This document shows, in pieces, positions 39,412 through 52,200 of a stretch of DNA of 64,000 nucleotides. The notes beneath the pieces were generated by a model. The model ran no database searches. It was not told the DNA's origin and worked only from the letters and a program-made list of their open reading frames with translations. The DNA is from Lutjanus erythropterus (taxonomy: Eukaryota; Chordata; Actinopteri; Lutjaniformes; Lutjanidae), in the NCBI GenBank assembly GCA_020091685.1, contig CM034606.1, positions 17,562,695 through 17,626,694 of the forward strand, written 5' to 3'. The number at the start of each line of letters is the position of its first letter. The stretch's first letter is position 1. Both the position numbers and the translations under genes were made by a program.

Positions 39412-42400
39412 ACAGCAATATAGAATAAGACAAGAAGATCAAAAACAAGTTTAACCACAATTCAAAACCCAAGATAAGACAAAAGTTTCAGGTGAAACTG
39501 CAGTGAGCTGCTATCAAAACATCTATCTGTGGTAAAAGTGAAATATCAGAAAAACATGCAGCACTCAGGTGTGTGTGTGTTAGTGAGTGTGTGTGTGTGT
39601 GTGTGTGTGAGTGTGTGGGTGTCAAGCTGATCATCCAGGTGACATGTCACCAGACCACAATCACCTGGGTGTGTCTGTGGCCTCGTTCTAGTTTCCCTCT
39701 CCTGTTACTTCCTCCTCTCCTACTGCAAAACCACAGGGCATCTTTTAATGCACTTGTTTTGAAAAATCTGCCTCTGTATTGATTTTGTTGGCTGCTGTCA
39801 GAAAAAATCTGTGAAAAAATTGGCTGCTGTTTAGACATCTACAACAAAAGCCCGGAGCGGTTTATTCAGCCGAGCTTACATTACAATAAAACCAATAAGC
39901 TTTAAATGCCACATTTTAATGTCCCGTAATTAACCCAGATTCATGTCATGGGGGGTTTTTCCAGGACAAAAGTTGAAATCCTCAGCAGGTTTATCTGGTT
40001 TACCTGCAAATGGCAGCCTGTCTGAGTTTGACAGGCGTGTGTCATGTCTGAGGAAGCCGTGACAGACAGACAGGGAGCCTGCTCGGGTCGAGTGGAGGAA
40101 GAGGCGGATAAAGAGCTGATTGATATGGGGGTGTGGCGTGTGTGACAGCAGAGACGCATGGCTTTTCTGGCGTCAAACCGGTCTGGGAGGAGGCAGAGGA
40201 GCAACAGTATCTGTTTGTTTTGGGGGAAGAAAAGTGCAGAGTGACACACTTCCCTTTGTCAGGTCAATTGACAGGCTTTTCCATAATGGTGGCATCCACA
40301 AAACAACATTATGAGCCTGTTTATGTGGATTATTGTTGGCTATACAGTGGCTGCACACAGAACTAACAGTGCACGCTGGTGAACGCCATCACTGTTTTCA
40401 TTAAATTCACTGACTGAATGGACACAACATTTGGGTTTCTTTGACTTGTTTATTTTTTTGGGATGTGAGACCACAGTTAAGGACTTAAAGATGACTCTGT
40501 GTCACACTCGTCCCAGCAGCATTAGCTGTACTGTACTTTACTGATCCTCTTAATACATGCAGACTGTCAAAACTCTTAATACTACATCTCTGTCTCACAG
40601 ACGTTTCCAACATCACAGGGGCAGCAGTGATTCAGGCGAGGCACCAAAGGCAAAAATCAGTTTTTTCACGCATTGGTCAACTTTAAAATTTTGGTCTATT
40701 TTGCGTCCATTGCATGTCCTCTTTTAGACAAGTGAAAAGAAACATTTGGGCAGTGGCAGGCTCAGGCTTTCTGAAGGGCAAGGACAAAAAAAGACAATGA
40801 GTGTACCAGCACACCAAAAGTGATGATGCATTTATGGTCAGATTGTTCCAATCCCTGGATCAGATTCAAACTGTTTTATTATGTGCCTTAAAGTACAAAT
40901 ACTACATCTCTGTAAAAAGCAGGGAGTTCCCTGTGTGTATTTAACCATTTAGAGACACATGGAGGCCAAATAAAGACAATTATTGGTTGAACTACGAAGC
41001 ATTTTGTAATAAATAAACAAACACATTTTTGTATGATTATAACTTGAATGAATCTGAAAACTTTTCACAGACCCACTGGCAAAGTGCCCCAGACTCCTGT
41101 TTGAGAACCACTACACTGAAACTGCGTTTAGTCCACTGGAAGGACACCCTGGATGGCACTTTAGCACATTATCTAGGACTTTGGGCCACCCTAGAGGGCA
41201 CTTTATCATATTAACTCTATCACAGGAACATCCAAGTGGAAATTATGCAGCAAAGCAGTGGCTTTTTTTCCACTTCCTATTTGCATCTGTATATTTCTCC
41301 TAAATTCACCAAAGTCAGCATTAGATAATGCCTCATTTGTATATTTAAACATAAACTTCAGAACACTTAAGATACAGATTAATACATGAATAACTGGAAT
41401 CATTGGGGAAGTTTCATCATGATGTTTATTAGTTATTTTTTTGTGATCTATGTGAATGATAAAGAGATATAAAAAGTTTCCTCTATAAAAACCTTTGACT
41501 GTAATATGCTATGAAAATGAAACACACTTGAAATACACAATAATTATTATCACAATTACAATTGTCTTAATGTAAGTAATCAATTAGGGAACTCTCTCAG
41601 TGATATCTGTTAATGAAAGTTTATACCCTGTCACTCTTTTACAGTGAATGGAGTCAGGAATGCTGTACGGAGGTTTTATGGGTGGATGACGGGAATGAAA
41701 AACCTTTAGACCTCAAATATTAGACATTAAACCTTGAAGTCAGCTCAGTATTTCTCATTTCTTTAATATTCTGATTGCAAAGCAGTGAGTGTTGCACAAT
41801 AGTCATGTCATGTAAAAGCTATTTCTCCCCAGTTTTAATGAGTCACACTGACTTTGCTTTCTGATCACAACCATATGACATTTTCCACTTGTGGTTGTGG
41901 TGTGGATGGTGGTTTCAGATGTATTAGGACACACTCCTAAGGGTGTGTCGTTTTCTCTCTTGTTGTCGTAATCAAACACTCTCCAAAGAGCACAAAAGCA
42001 CCGCTGCTCATGTCTAAATGAGATTTTGGAACAACGAGTAAACAAGACAAAGAAGAGCCGAGATAATGGAGTCAGCAGGAACACAAAAGAAGAAGAGGAG
42101 TGGGAACTATCAGCCACACTATGATTCCTACACCTCCCTACACGATCTCACTGAAGGTTACCTTGATATATGATTGATGTCTGCAAGATAAAATCTATTT
42201 TTTATCATCTGTCACTGAGAGCCTTTTCATCTGTCTCTCCTGGGATGATATTTATCTACTTCTTGTATTCTCAAAGGGGAAAAAAAAAAGTTCAGTTGAA
42301 ATCATCTTTTCTCTGAGATGTAAATCCAGTCCAGGAATAGAACAGATGTTTTAATCTCAGATTAAGTCACCTGACAGGTTATTTCTATGAAATGGGGTGC

Positions 42401-42498
42401 TTCACAAATAGCACAGGCAGATAAATCACAGTCAGTGTGTCTGAATACGTTTAAATAATTTTTTTTTTCTTTTTGCACTGTCACTGTCTGGTGTGCAG
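39412..42498. other. Non-coding
   Basis: No supportable exon. A compound TG microsatellite lies at about 39566-39617. The remainder is A/T-rich with no repeat I can name. Confidence 0.4.
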
Positions 42499-42703
42499 TA
42501 TTGACATAAAATAGTAGGACTAACACCAGTGTTACCAGTGATACTGATAAAGGTTCTGTTCCATTCAGGTCGAACAGAATCAGGGTGCTGCTATTGTACA
42601 TGTTGCTCACTGGAAAGGCTCTACTACACTAAATGGAACAGAACCTTAATTGGTATCATTGGGCTGATTAAGACCTGTGTTTATCCTACTATTTCATATC
42701 AAT
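42499..42703. repeat. Palindromic MITE
   Basis: Arms of about 69 bp (42499-42567) and 73 bp (42630-42702) are reverse complements with few mismatches: ATTGACATAAAATAGTAGG against CCTACTATTTCATATCAAT, and AAGGTTCTGTTCCATT against AATGGAACAGAACCTT. A loop of about 60 bp separates them. Confidence 0.75.
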
Positions 42704-45700
42704 ATCACTCCAGTTAAATTGAAGTGGAACAAAATGATCTGGTAGCTAGGAGTTTTTGCCCAAAGTTTTTAAGACAATTTATCTCACTCTTTCTCCTTCA
42801 TCCAACCAAACTCTAAACTTAAGTGGCTAAAACCTAAGTAATTTCATTGGTAAAGCTTGTTGGAAGCAGTTTTCACACAGAGATGCAGCTGTTCAGAGCA
42901 AAATTAAATAAATCTATAAGCCAATCTATAACAGTAGTCTCTAACCACTTTGGCTTTGGCTGGCTCTGGACATTACCACTCAGCCCTGCTTCCAGTTTTC
43001 TATCCTGGGTGACCCCTTACACAAATCAAACTTTTACTTTCAAGTTGCAGCCGCTTGTCACGGGCTGTCAACCAATTTTGGCCATTTCAAATGAAGACCA
43101 AATCCTTTTCCTTGTTTTGTGATTTCCACTAGGCAGAGGAGGTAAAATCATCCAGTAATTCACAAGAAAACAGTGAGTGAGGCTGTTCTTCAACAAAGCA
43201 ATGCTTTAAGCTTAATGCTAACATGCTCACAATGGCAATGCCAAAATACAGATGCTAATCAGGGACACTTTTACTCATCATCACCATCTTGGCTTAGTGT
43301 GTTAGCATGCCAATAATTATTAGCACTACCAAAGTAGAGCTGATGGGAATTTAATTAGTTTTGCATGTCTTTAGTCATGAACTAAAGTACTGTACAAAAC
43401 ATTAAGGAATCGCCACAGTCATAATAATTTATCATGAAGTACACACAAGATGTGTAACAGATTTGAGGGCGATAAATCCAATAGCTGTTGGGACATTTAA
43501 CTTCTAAAATGTGAACCTTATGGTGAAAAACAAAGAACAGTCCCTGTTATGAGTCATCCTCTAGGAAACATGAATCAGCAACAACGCCTCAACTCAGCTT
43601 AGACTATCACAATCAGTTCTTATGTTAAATAAGACGGTAATGGGTCCTGGTTGATCTGATGGTGATCAAATGCTCATCAAAGCAGAACATTTTGTTTAAT
43701 CTACATTTATTTCAGAATGATGAAAATATTCAGCCACTCGAGAGGCAAAAGAAGCTCTTCATGTTGACCCTGATTAAATTCAGGTTGCATTACGTAAATA
43801 ACATGACAGTTTGTTAATCACACGTCAAGCTGTACGCACTGCAGGTACCTGGCACTTTAACAAATGGCCCTTTGGCTGCGTTTTGTCTGTGTGTGCATGA
43901 CCCGGCTGTCCCATTTATGGCTGTTTTGACATGCTGCCGATAACATGTTATAATGACAGATCTATTGTCTGAAAGCTGGGTGTTGCCCTCTCATCCAGGA
44001 ACACGACAAAAGATCATATGGACGAAGGAAAAGTCTGTGCCATGTATTGATTGTGGCATTTCTGAAAGATCACGTCAAAAGGCTCAGATTAAAAGTAAGA
44101 ACGGTCACTCTTTTTTTTATTAAACCTGCATCAGCTAACATTTTCTCTTGTCCTGCCTTCACAGGACACAGGACATGACTGTGCCTGTGTGGATTTTGTC
44201 AACAACAATGTCCTTAAACAATCCAGTTGGATCTGAATCAGTCACATCAACATTTTCCGTACCACTCTGTGCCATGCTGGTTTACAGCCCCGGGCTGTGC
44301 TGCAGGAGCTCCAGTAACAATCCAAGTGCCTCCTCCACTCAGTCTACTCTCAGATACAATATACCAGTATCATCTACCTGTCTCTGTGAAATGTGTCTGC
44401 AAATAAACACAAGAAATGATGCGAGGTTGAAGTACAAAGTTTTATTTTAACTCATTATGACTGAAATGTGAAGGAACCCATTGCCATTGTTATTCTTTGT
44501 GTTAGTTTAGCAAAATAATTTGATTTGTTGTGTGCACAAGCTTGGTGTAACATGCAAATACAGATCAAACTAATATGTGGACATTACAGTGACAGAGAAG
44601 CTGAATGATCCCTAATTAAGAGATTATACTGAAGAGGTAAATTGGTGTATTCTCCTCCCTTTAGTAGGTTATAAATATCAAATTCTGGTGCTGGTGCAGC
44701 CTTCGCATGCTTTTGGCTACCGTGCTCCTATTTATCACATTTTGTGCAACACAGACAACTTCTGAGCCTCATATTTGTCAGGACGGTGTCTCACAAGTGG
44801 TACTTAAACATTAACAATAACTTCCAAAACACAATGTACAAAATTACAAAATAAATATGCCTCTTTTTTCAAATCTTTTTCTTCTGCTTTTGCAGTAAAA
44901 TATGCTCACAAAGCACTTTTTAAACATCAACCTTGGCACTTTTCATTAATATTAAGATTACTTATCCTTGTTGGTGCTGTTAAAAAAAACAGCAACGTTG
45001 AAAAATAATTCATGCAGCAAGTGTGAGAAAAAGGTCATTACACGTTGAGTTTGGTCTAACAAGTTTGCATCAGACAGAGGCAAGGACGCTCTGCACACAA
45101 TGAGCTGCTGCGTGAGGAACAAACGATGCCCGGTAAGACTCTGCAGACAACAATTTCCATTCCAGTTGTTTTGTGGGGAGGCAGAGCTGAAGGTGCAGAG
45201 ACACTCATGCTGTAGCCCTTATCCAGCCTTTCTTTTTCTCTTCTGGCATTGCTGTCCACTAATGATGTTGAGTTTCATTTCACTGCTCATTAAAAGAACA
45301 TCTTTGCAGCCGGTCCTGCCATCTGACGCTGGTCGGGAGATGGTGTCCCGGGGAATAAAATTAAGAGAGATTCAAACTGACCTGTGCTCATAAGACCTGC
45401 AAACGAGAGAGGCAGAGAGAAAGAAGGGAAAATATTCAGACAAGTGCCAGCAATGTCTCTCCCTTGTAGCTTCATTTCTGTCTTTTTTTTAACTGCCCCA
45501 GACCTGACTATGTGTGGCCAGAGCTTTTCAAACACAGCCCAAAGCATTTACATATTAGTAATGCTGATTTTAAGTGCCTTTGCAGTGACATGGAGTGAAA
45601 ACCTTACAAATAAAACTCCTGCCGTAGTGTTCACCTTGTCTTGTGCATTGAAATAAGGTCAAAGGGCTTTAATGAAGGCTTTTAATGTGCGAAGTGTGCA

Positions 45701-48253
45701 GCTACGTCCTTCTCCTTTCATGTCTTTGATCAGTGCCACTGACTGGAAAGCTTAGCTCTTCAAGGGATCCACGGCAGCATGTACAGTATCTCACATCCCG
45801 ACATCACAGGCTTGTTAGATTCAATCAAATGTGCAGTTACGCCACTGTGCCACAGGATTGTCTATGAAGGTGTGTGAACTGCTTGGCTGTATGTGCATAT
45901 AAGTATATGGTGAATACTTGATGGGTTCTAGTTTGACATACAGGAATAAAATACAAAACCCCAGTCTGAGCCTGAAGGTATGAGAAAATAATTGGGAGCT
46001 TGAGAGTGTTTCACATTGTAAATCTCCAGGGAGAGCTCTAACTCTTCTCTCCCTCCTTCTGCAGTAAGGTCAGACTTGTCATAAGACGAGTGTTTAATTA
46101 ACGCTGCCCTCTGACAGGGGAACAACCATGAGATGCGGCAAGAGGACACTGACAAGGAAAATAAACAGTGTGATGGTGAATGATAATAGCCAAACTAGTC
46201 TACAGAAAAAGCTGTGATTAAGAATATTCAGTATCTATTTGCAGTTATGGCAGCAAAACTACTAGGTTAGGTGGAAACAGCATTGTTAGCTACTGCCATG
46301 TGGGTGCTAATAACATCTGCCTAAAACATGATCTGAGTTTTCTTTTTTGGAAAAATAAAACTGCAAAAGAAATGTCAACTGAGGGCCTGAGAGTGTCAGT
46401 ATGGTGATTCTCTGTTACCCTGATTTCTAGAAATGAAGCCTTGGTGTTTGTTTTAATCTCTTTCATGGTTGGGGTCCTCTTATAAATGAAATATGCTGTG
46501 AGACTGTTAATTTATCCGAAGTGATACAGTTTCTGTGAATCTGACTGGAGCATATGTTTTCATTTGGGCATGTCTGAACCAAAACTTTTCCACAAATTAT
46601 AAACAGCCCAGCAGTCAGTTCAACATGCTGTTAGCATGCAAATGGATTTAAATCGAGAAAACTTTTAAATAACATTGTGCTCTCTTTAAAACAGTGCAGT
46701 GACCATGAACTTCAACTTCATGATCTATTCCTTTAAGTGCTTGTTTGGCAAAGTGCCTGTGTGCACAGGACATGTGCACGTAAGATACAAAAATGATTTA
46801 CCTTGGATGGTTGTGTTGAACGCTGCTCCCCACAGTCTGTCATTCCATGTTATAGCTTTCATGCAGGATGTCACTCAGCAGTGGATTCAAGTTCAGCTGA
46901 GACCCAGTCAATGTTTTCCTTCTAATCCACTTGTGGCAAACAAGGTCCAGGAGAGGCAGCTGCGGCCTTCACTGCTGCAGCTCATCACACTGAGAAGCGG
47001 CCAATCAAAAAGCTCCTGTGCCCTGCTGCCCCTTAAACTCGACAGGTTGCAGAGTCAAATTCCATAAAAGCGTCCATTACCTTTCCCGCACATTAAAGTG
47101 CATTAAAATCAATAATACTGTCATATTTTCTTCAAATTGGTGAAATAATCACTATTTAATATTTCCTTAATTATGTAAAGATTAAATAACATTATTTCCT
47201 TGTTTATTTCTTAATGTCTTGTTCATTTTATATATAATGTGGACCCTTATAATATTTATGTAAAAGTAAGTTTAGTGGCCAACTTCAGGCTGCACCATAA
47301 CAAGGCAATTCTTAATGATGCATTATGAGCCTCAGCTACACCTGTACATTAGGGCTCCAAGTAAAATAATGCTTATTCGGGCCTGCAAGTATTTTAACAT
47401 TTACCTGTATGTTAGAACCAACAAATCGTTAACTGTGGCAGTCAAAGGTTATTAATTAAACTTACTACTACTTATTTTAAAACCACAAATAAATTATTCT
47501 TTTAACTATTAATATTGTATATTCACATAAAACCATATCATGAATTATGAAATCTTCATTAATTCCAAATTATAATTAATATTATTAAATAACGATTAGT
47601 TCACCATTTCTTAATAATGGCTGGTGTTAAGTGTTATGTGCTGTTTGTGTTGGTTATTGCAGCTGGTAAAGTTGGTATTAAAAGTGAAAACACTGCACAT
47701 CAAATTCCCTCGCTCACCACGTCCATCTCCCTCAGTATTTATATAATGTGTGAATGTCACGTTTTAAAAATGCATAGGCCATCTGTGCACTTGTCAGTGC
47801 AAACAAACTTTGGCTAGCTGCCCTCCAGTTTGAAATCAAGCCAAATATGGCCGCCACACAGCAGAAGTCTTCACATGTATTTATATTTCCATGGGGCTCC
47901 GCTCCTCGCTGGAGTCTGTGTGTCCCGCTCTGTGCTTTGTGGATCAGGGATCTTTCTGCAGCTGAGATCTCAGCCCTGGTACTCAGATCAGACACATCCT
48001 TCTGCGCAGTATCGAGGTGAGGTAGATTACACAATCGGTCCTTGTATTTCTCATTCTCACTTGTTATGTGTTGGGAAATTTGGGAATTAAGGTTCAAAAA
48101 GCAGGAATGTCTCAATGTGGAAAAAGATCTTAAGTAAAGACATTAGATAGGACTCTCATTGCTTTAGTCCTCAACAATAACGAGTCATGTGACAGGCACT
48201 TCAGCACCAGGTAAACTCTGCAGTCCTCCCACCACAGGGGGAGCTACATCTGT
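42704..48253. other. Non-coding, includes sema4g 3' UTR
   Basis: 43205-43540 is another fragment of the teleost middle repeat (AACATGCTCACAATGGCAAT, GTGTTAGCATGCC, GCTGATGGGAATTTAATTAG). Positions just below 48254 must include the sema4g 3' UTR, whose limit is unknown. An acceptor-like tract before 44166 with AATAAA at about 44401 was considered on the plus strand, but nothing coding is recognisable. Confidence 0.45.
47203..47208 (-). terminator. Candidate sema4g polyadenylation signal
   Basis: This is the first AATAAA hexamer I find on the minus strand downstream of the sema4g stop, and it would give a 3' UTR of about 1.05 kb. No clear GT-rich downstream element follows, and a longer 3' UTR or the use of TATAAA/ATTAAA variants (ATTAAA at 47154-47159) is equally possible. 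Confidence 0.25.
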
Positions 48254-49263
48254 CTACACAGAGCTCTCGTCCGGTCTGGGCAGAAGCTGAGTGTGTTTCC
48301 TCTTCTCTAAGATCCTGTTGAGCTCCTCAGCAAAAGAATAGCAAAGCGGTGATGTGTTTTCAGACTCACTCTGCCTCAGCAGCACGTAGCTGTTGCCATT
48401 CATCCTCCTCAGGACACTGGGCAGCGTGGCCGACAGCCCGTTGGGGAAGTCGCACTCCGGAGAGGGAAGCTGTGGAGTTGGTGGGAGAGGAGGAGCCGGG
48501 GGAGGAGGCTCCTTATTGGGTGATGGGTGACCCTCCCCGGGGACAATTTGCAGGAAGCCTCCGTCCTGGAGGCTGCCATTGTGTTGCTTTGAAACTCCAT
48601 TACAAACACCGTTGCCATTACAGTGGCTGGAGATGGTCTTCAGCTCCATGTGGGCGGAGTTTCTGTGCTGTTTTTTGTTCCTGTTGTTCCTCTTGCTGTT
48701 CGGGTAGGCGGCAGCTGCGGCACGTAACGAGTACTTCCCTCTGTGGCCCACTCGTAGGCAGAAGCCCACGTAGACGAGGACCACGGTGAGGACCAAGCAC
48801 AGGCCTCCAAGGATGGTGATGAGGGACAGGTACATGGCCTCCATGTTCCTGGGGGAGAGCAGCTCTGAGTGGGGCAGGAGAGGGGCCGGGGGCGGTGGTA
48901 GGGGTCTCTCAGAGGAGGGATGCTCAGTGGGTGGTGGTGGGGTGCTGAAAAGCCTGTAATGGTCTTCAGTTGACTCAACAGGTGGGGGAGGAGGCAGGTC
49001 CAGGTGGATGGTGACATTGTAGGTAACCATGGCGACCTTGATGCTGTTCTCAACAGCGTAGCAGGTGTACAGGCCGCTCTGCTCCTGCCGGGCCTCAATG
49101 ATCAGCAGGCCATCGGTGCCAGTTCTGAAGCCTGAGTTGAGGTCATAGCCCTGCAGCTCGCTGTCATCCAGAGTCCAGAGAGGTGTTGCCAGGTTGGAGC
49201 TGAGCTCACACTGCAGCAGCACGTCATCACCCACCCGTACAGAGCGGCTCCGCAGGGCAACGT
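48254..49263 (-). CDS. sema4g: sema4g last coding exon: Ig, TM, tail
   Basis: A 1010-nt exon ending in TAG. Its first part is the Ig-like domain ([18 protein letters not shown], ..[10 protein letters not shown]) with the disulfide cysteine pair about 49 residues apart. A stalk with several proline runs follows, then a hydrophobic helix ([20 protein letters not shown]) and a tail starting with the basic KYSL region. The tail holds an [13 protein letters not shown] polybasic stretch, the conserved LQIVPGEG and NSYVLLRQ blocks, a coiled-coil-like [12 protein letters not shown] segment and a C-terminal ESSV. ESSV is a class I PDZ ligand; PDZ binding to PSD-95-type scaffolds is known for related class 4 members, and for 4G it is an inference. 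Acceptor tgtgtttcag with a weak pyrimidine tract. Confidence 0.96.
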
Positions 49264-52200
49264 CTGAAACACATGTGAATACAGTGAGCAAATCTCATTT
49301 CACATTAAAGGGATAGTTTGGATTATTATACTAATCAGTTGAGTCAGCAGTAGACCAGGAAGGCCTGTGTTCTGTGAGGTGAAATTACAGATTTTCAAGT
49401 CAAAGTAAAGCTGTGAAAATATTCTGAATATAGTACACCCTTAACTGATATTGATTTTCTTGGGTGGACCTTTTTTTAGTCAAATTCTTTTCTAAAATTT
49501 AATGTTGACTCTGCTGTTGTTCCTCTCCGATTCTCCAAACTTTGCTTCTACAGAGAAGTACCTTATACACCTTATACAAACATTACAGCTAAGACAACTT
49601 TCACATTGTGTAGACTTTGGAGGTCGTTATGGCCAAAAGCAATAGTGTTTCCTATGTCGTAACAACGAAATATAACAAAAAAATAAAATTATCTCAATGA
49701 AAATGACATCTTTCTGCCTTTCAACTACCTACCATAATTCACTCTAACTGGGAAAATATAAACACAGGCTTGTTTCATCTGGTTTCAATGAGAATCTGAC
49801 CCAGTGGCAGGCATTAAGAATAGCTATATAGAAACAGCCAATCTTCTCTCTGATGGTGTTATGCGTAGGTCATATAGGAGCAACAGTATTAAATTGAGAC
49901 TGCTTCACAGCCAGTCAAAAACTCCTTGTAGTCGCTTTAAATAACCCAAACTACCCCTTTAAGTTTAGGGGAAACCTCACAGTTTGGCCTCTGACTAATT
50001 TTTTAACACCTAAATTTATCAAAGGCTGTCCAGAGTTATTGAGGCATAAACTCAATTTACATATCTGTTAAATTCCTGCCATCCTATTACCTTGTACAGA
50101 GAGTGAACAATGGGGCAGGGGAAGAAGATGCTACATTTTATCAGATTGAAATTGTGAAGTGAGAGAAGGCATTTGCCTGCCTTGAATATCAAACAGATTT
50201 CTCTCCAGAGATGGCAAAAATGTGATTAAAGAAGGGAGGAGAGGATTTTGCCAACGCAGTGTGCATAATCAACTTTCAAAGAGGCCTTCATGCCATCTGA
50301 TGACAACTATGAATCTTTCGAGTCCTTCCTAACATTCTCTATTTTCAATCTCCTTTTCATCATTCAGTGCAAAGTTCTTTTCTTTTTAAACAGCAGCAGA
50401 TGAGATTTCTGCATACCATCTTGCGTGTTCTCACATCCCGTGTTGCCATGCTGGATGTCCTGGATTAAAGAGGATCTGTGAAGAAGGAGAAAATGTAAAC
50501 ATATTACTACAAAGCATAAACACGTACCTACAGTAACATGAAAAAAAATCCAATGTTTTTGGTACATATACTGCCAGAATTCATAAACTGACACAGAGTC
50601 CCCTGTTATGTTGGAAAATGGTTTTCATTCACTTTCTGTATTGTTTTTAAAGGAAATTATCTTTAAAATGAGATCCTGTACTTGCTGCTCTGATGATGTT
50701 CCACCATAGTTTCTCAAAGATGTCTATGATACAGTAGGTTATCACACACCCATTTCTAAATTTCCCTTTTTAGAAAAAAAAATACTCATATTTTTGAAAA
50801 AAATCAATGAGGTTTTAGATCATTGCACATCACTGACACAGTCCATCTTTTTTTTTATCTAATAGGACTTTCTCGGTCACTTTGTCGTTGTCCGCAGCAG
50901 ACATCAGCTGTGCCACAGGGCTCAATTCTCAGCCCCCTTCTCTTCTCCCCCTTTATGCTTCCACTAGGCCATATACTAATGTTTCTTTTCACGGCTATTA
51001 CAGTTATTTCTGCCCTTAAGACAAAATAATCTCAACTGTTTTATTAACCTCAGAAATTGGGGACATTAAATGCTGGATGCCACAAAACTTTCTTCAATTA
51101 AATTAAAGCAAAACTGAAATCATTGTTCATGATGAGCGCTGCAAGAATTCTTTTCTCGCATGATATTGGCAACTTTTCATCGAATATAAAGCCTGCAACC
51201 AGAATTTTTTTCTTTGTGTTTATTATGTTTTATTTGTTTTACTTTTTAAAATTTTGGGAACACACTTGTGTGTAAAATTGTGGCCTGGTCTAAATATTAT
51301 TATTAGTTGTCTATCAGTTTACCTCATATATGTGGCATTTCAGTATTTTCCCTTTTCTATTCCATGCTATATTCTGCTCTATTTATATATCTCATGTAAG
51401 TTGCTGCCTCCATAACAGCTTTCTACTGAGTAAGCATATCTGTCCAGATTAATCAGTACACAGCTGCATGCTACCTTTACTATCACGGCCAGCATCAAGT
51501 TTCTGCCACTGTTGTGATTATGAAACAGTTCTGGGAACTGACACTGTGACAGGGCACTGTGATACTTGAATTTAGTCAAATCAAACAAACAAAGGGGCAC
51601 CTGCAGCACTTAAATCACCTGATCCAATCACACATGCACACCCTTCTGCACCCACCTGTTTACTTGTGCCATTACGTCCACACACTGGGCTCCATTCCAG
51701 GCACAATGAGGGTCCCTGGCAAAGATGCAGTCGTAACAGGAAGTGTATCTGCGGCAGGTAGAGAGGGGAAGCTGCACCACACCAGAGGGAGAGCCCACGT
51801 ACACACTCATCTGGGGTGGAGAGAGAGGTTTAAACTACTGTAGGATGGAAAATATGTGTGTGTGTGTGCATGTGACAGTCAGACACGCTACCTGTTCTGC
51901 AGATATCAGTACGTTGTTAACAGGAAGTTGTTCCTCAAAGACTTGAAGCTCCTCGATTATGTGCAGCTGACCCTCGACTTCTACAGCTTTATGTAACCAA
52001 CCTTCATCTGAGTGGGACATACAAAGAAGAGAAACATTTGAATTAAAGAAGGTGAGGTTATTTTTTTAGATAACCTCTCATAGGTTTTTACCTGCATATA
52101 AAATAAATAAGACCTGTCTACCTCATGGATTTGTGGATACACTGATTTTTCACAAGAAAGTTGAAGTTGAACTGTGACAAAAGTGCCACTGCATTTGCTT

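Noticed and set aside
44148..44450. Possible plus-strand terminal exon with acceptor-like tract and AATAAA
   Set aside because: No recognisable protein, no upstream exon, and such combinations occur by chance in A/T-rich DNA.
48349..49098. Plus- and minus-strand frames overlapping the last sema4g exon
   Set aside because: Shadows of the GC-rich sema4g coding frame.
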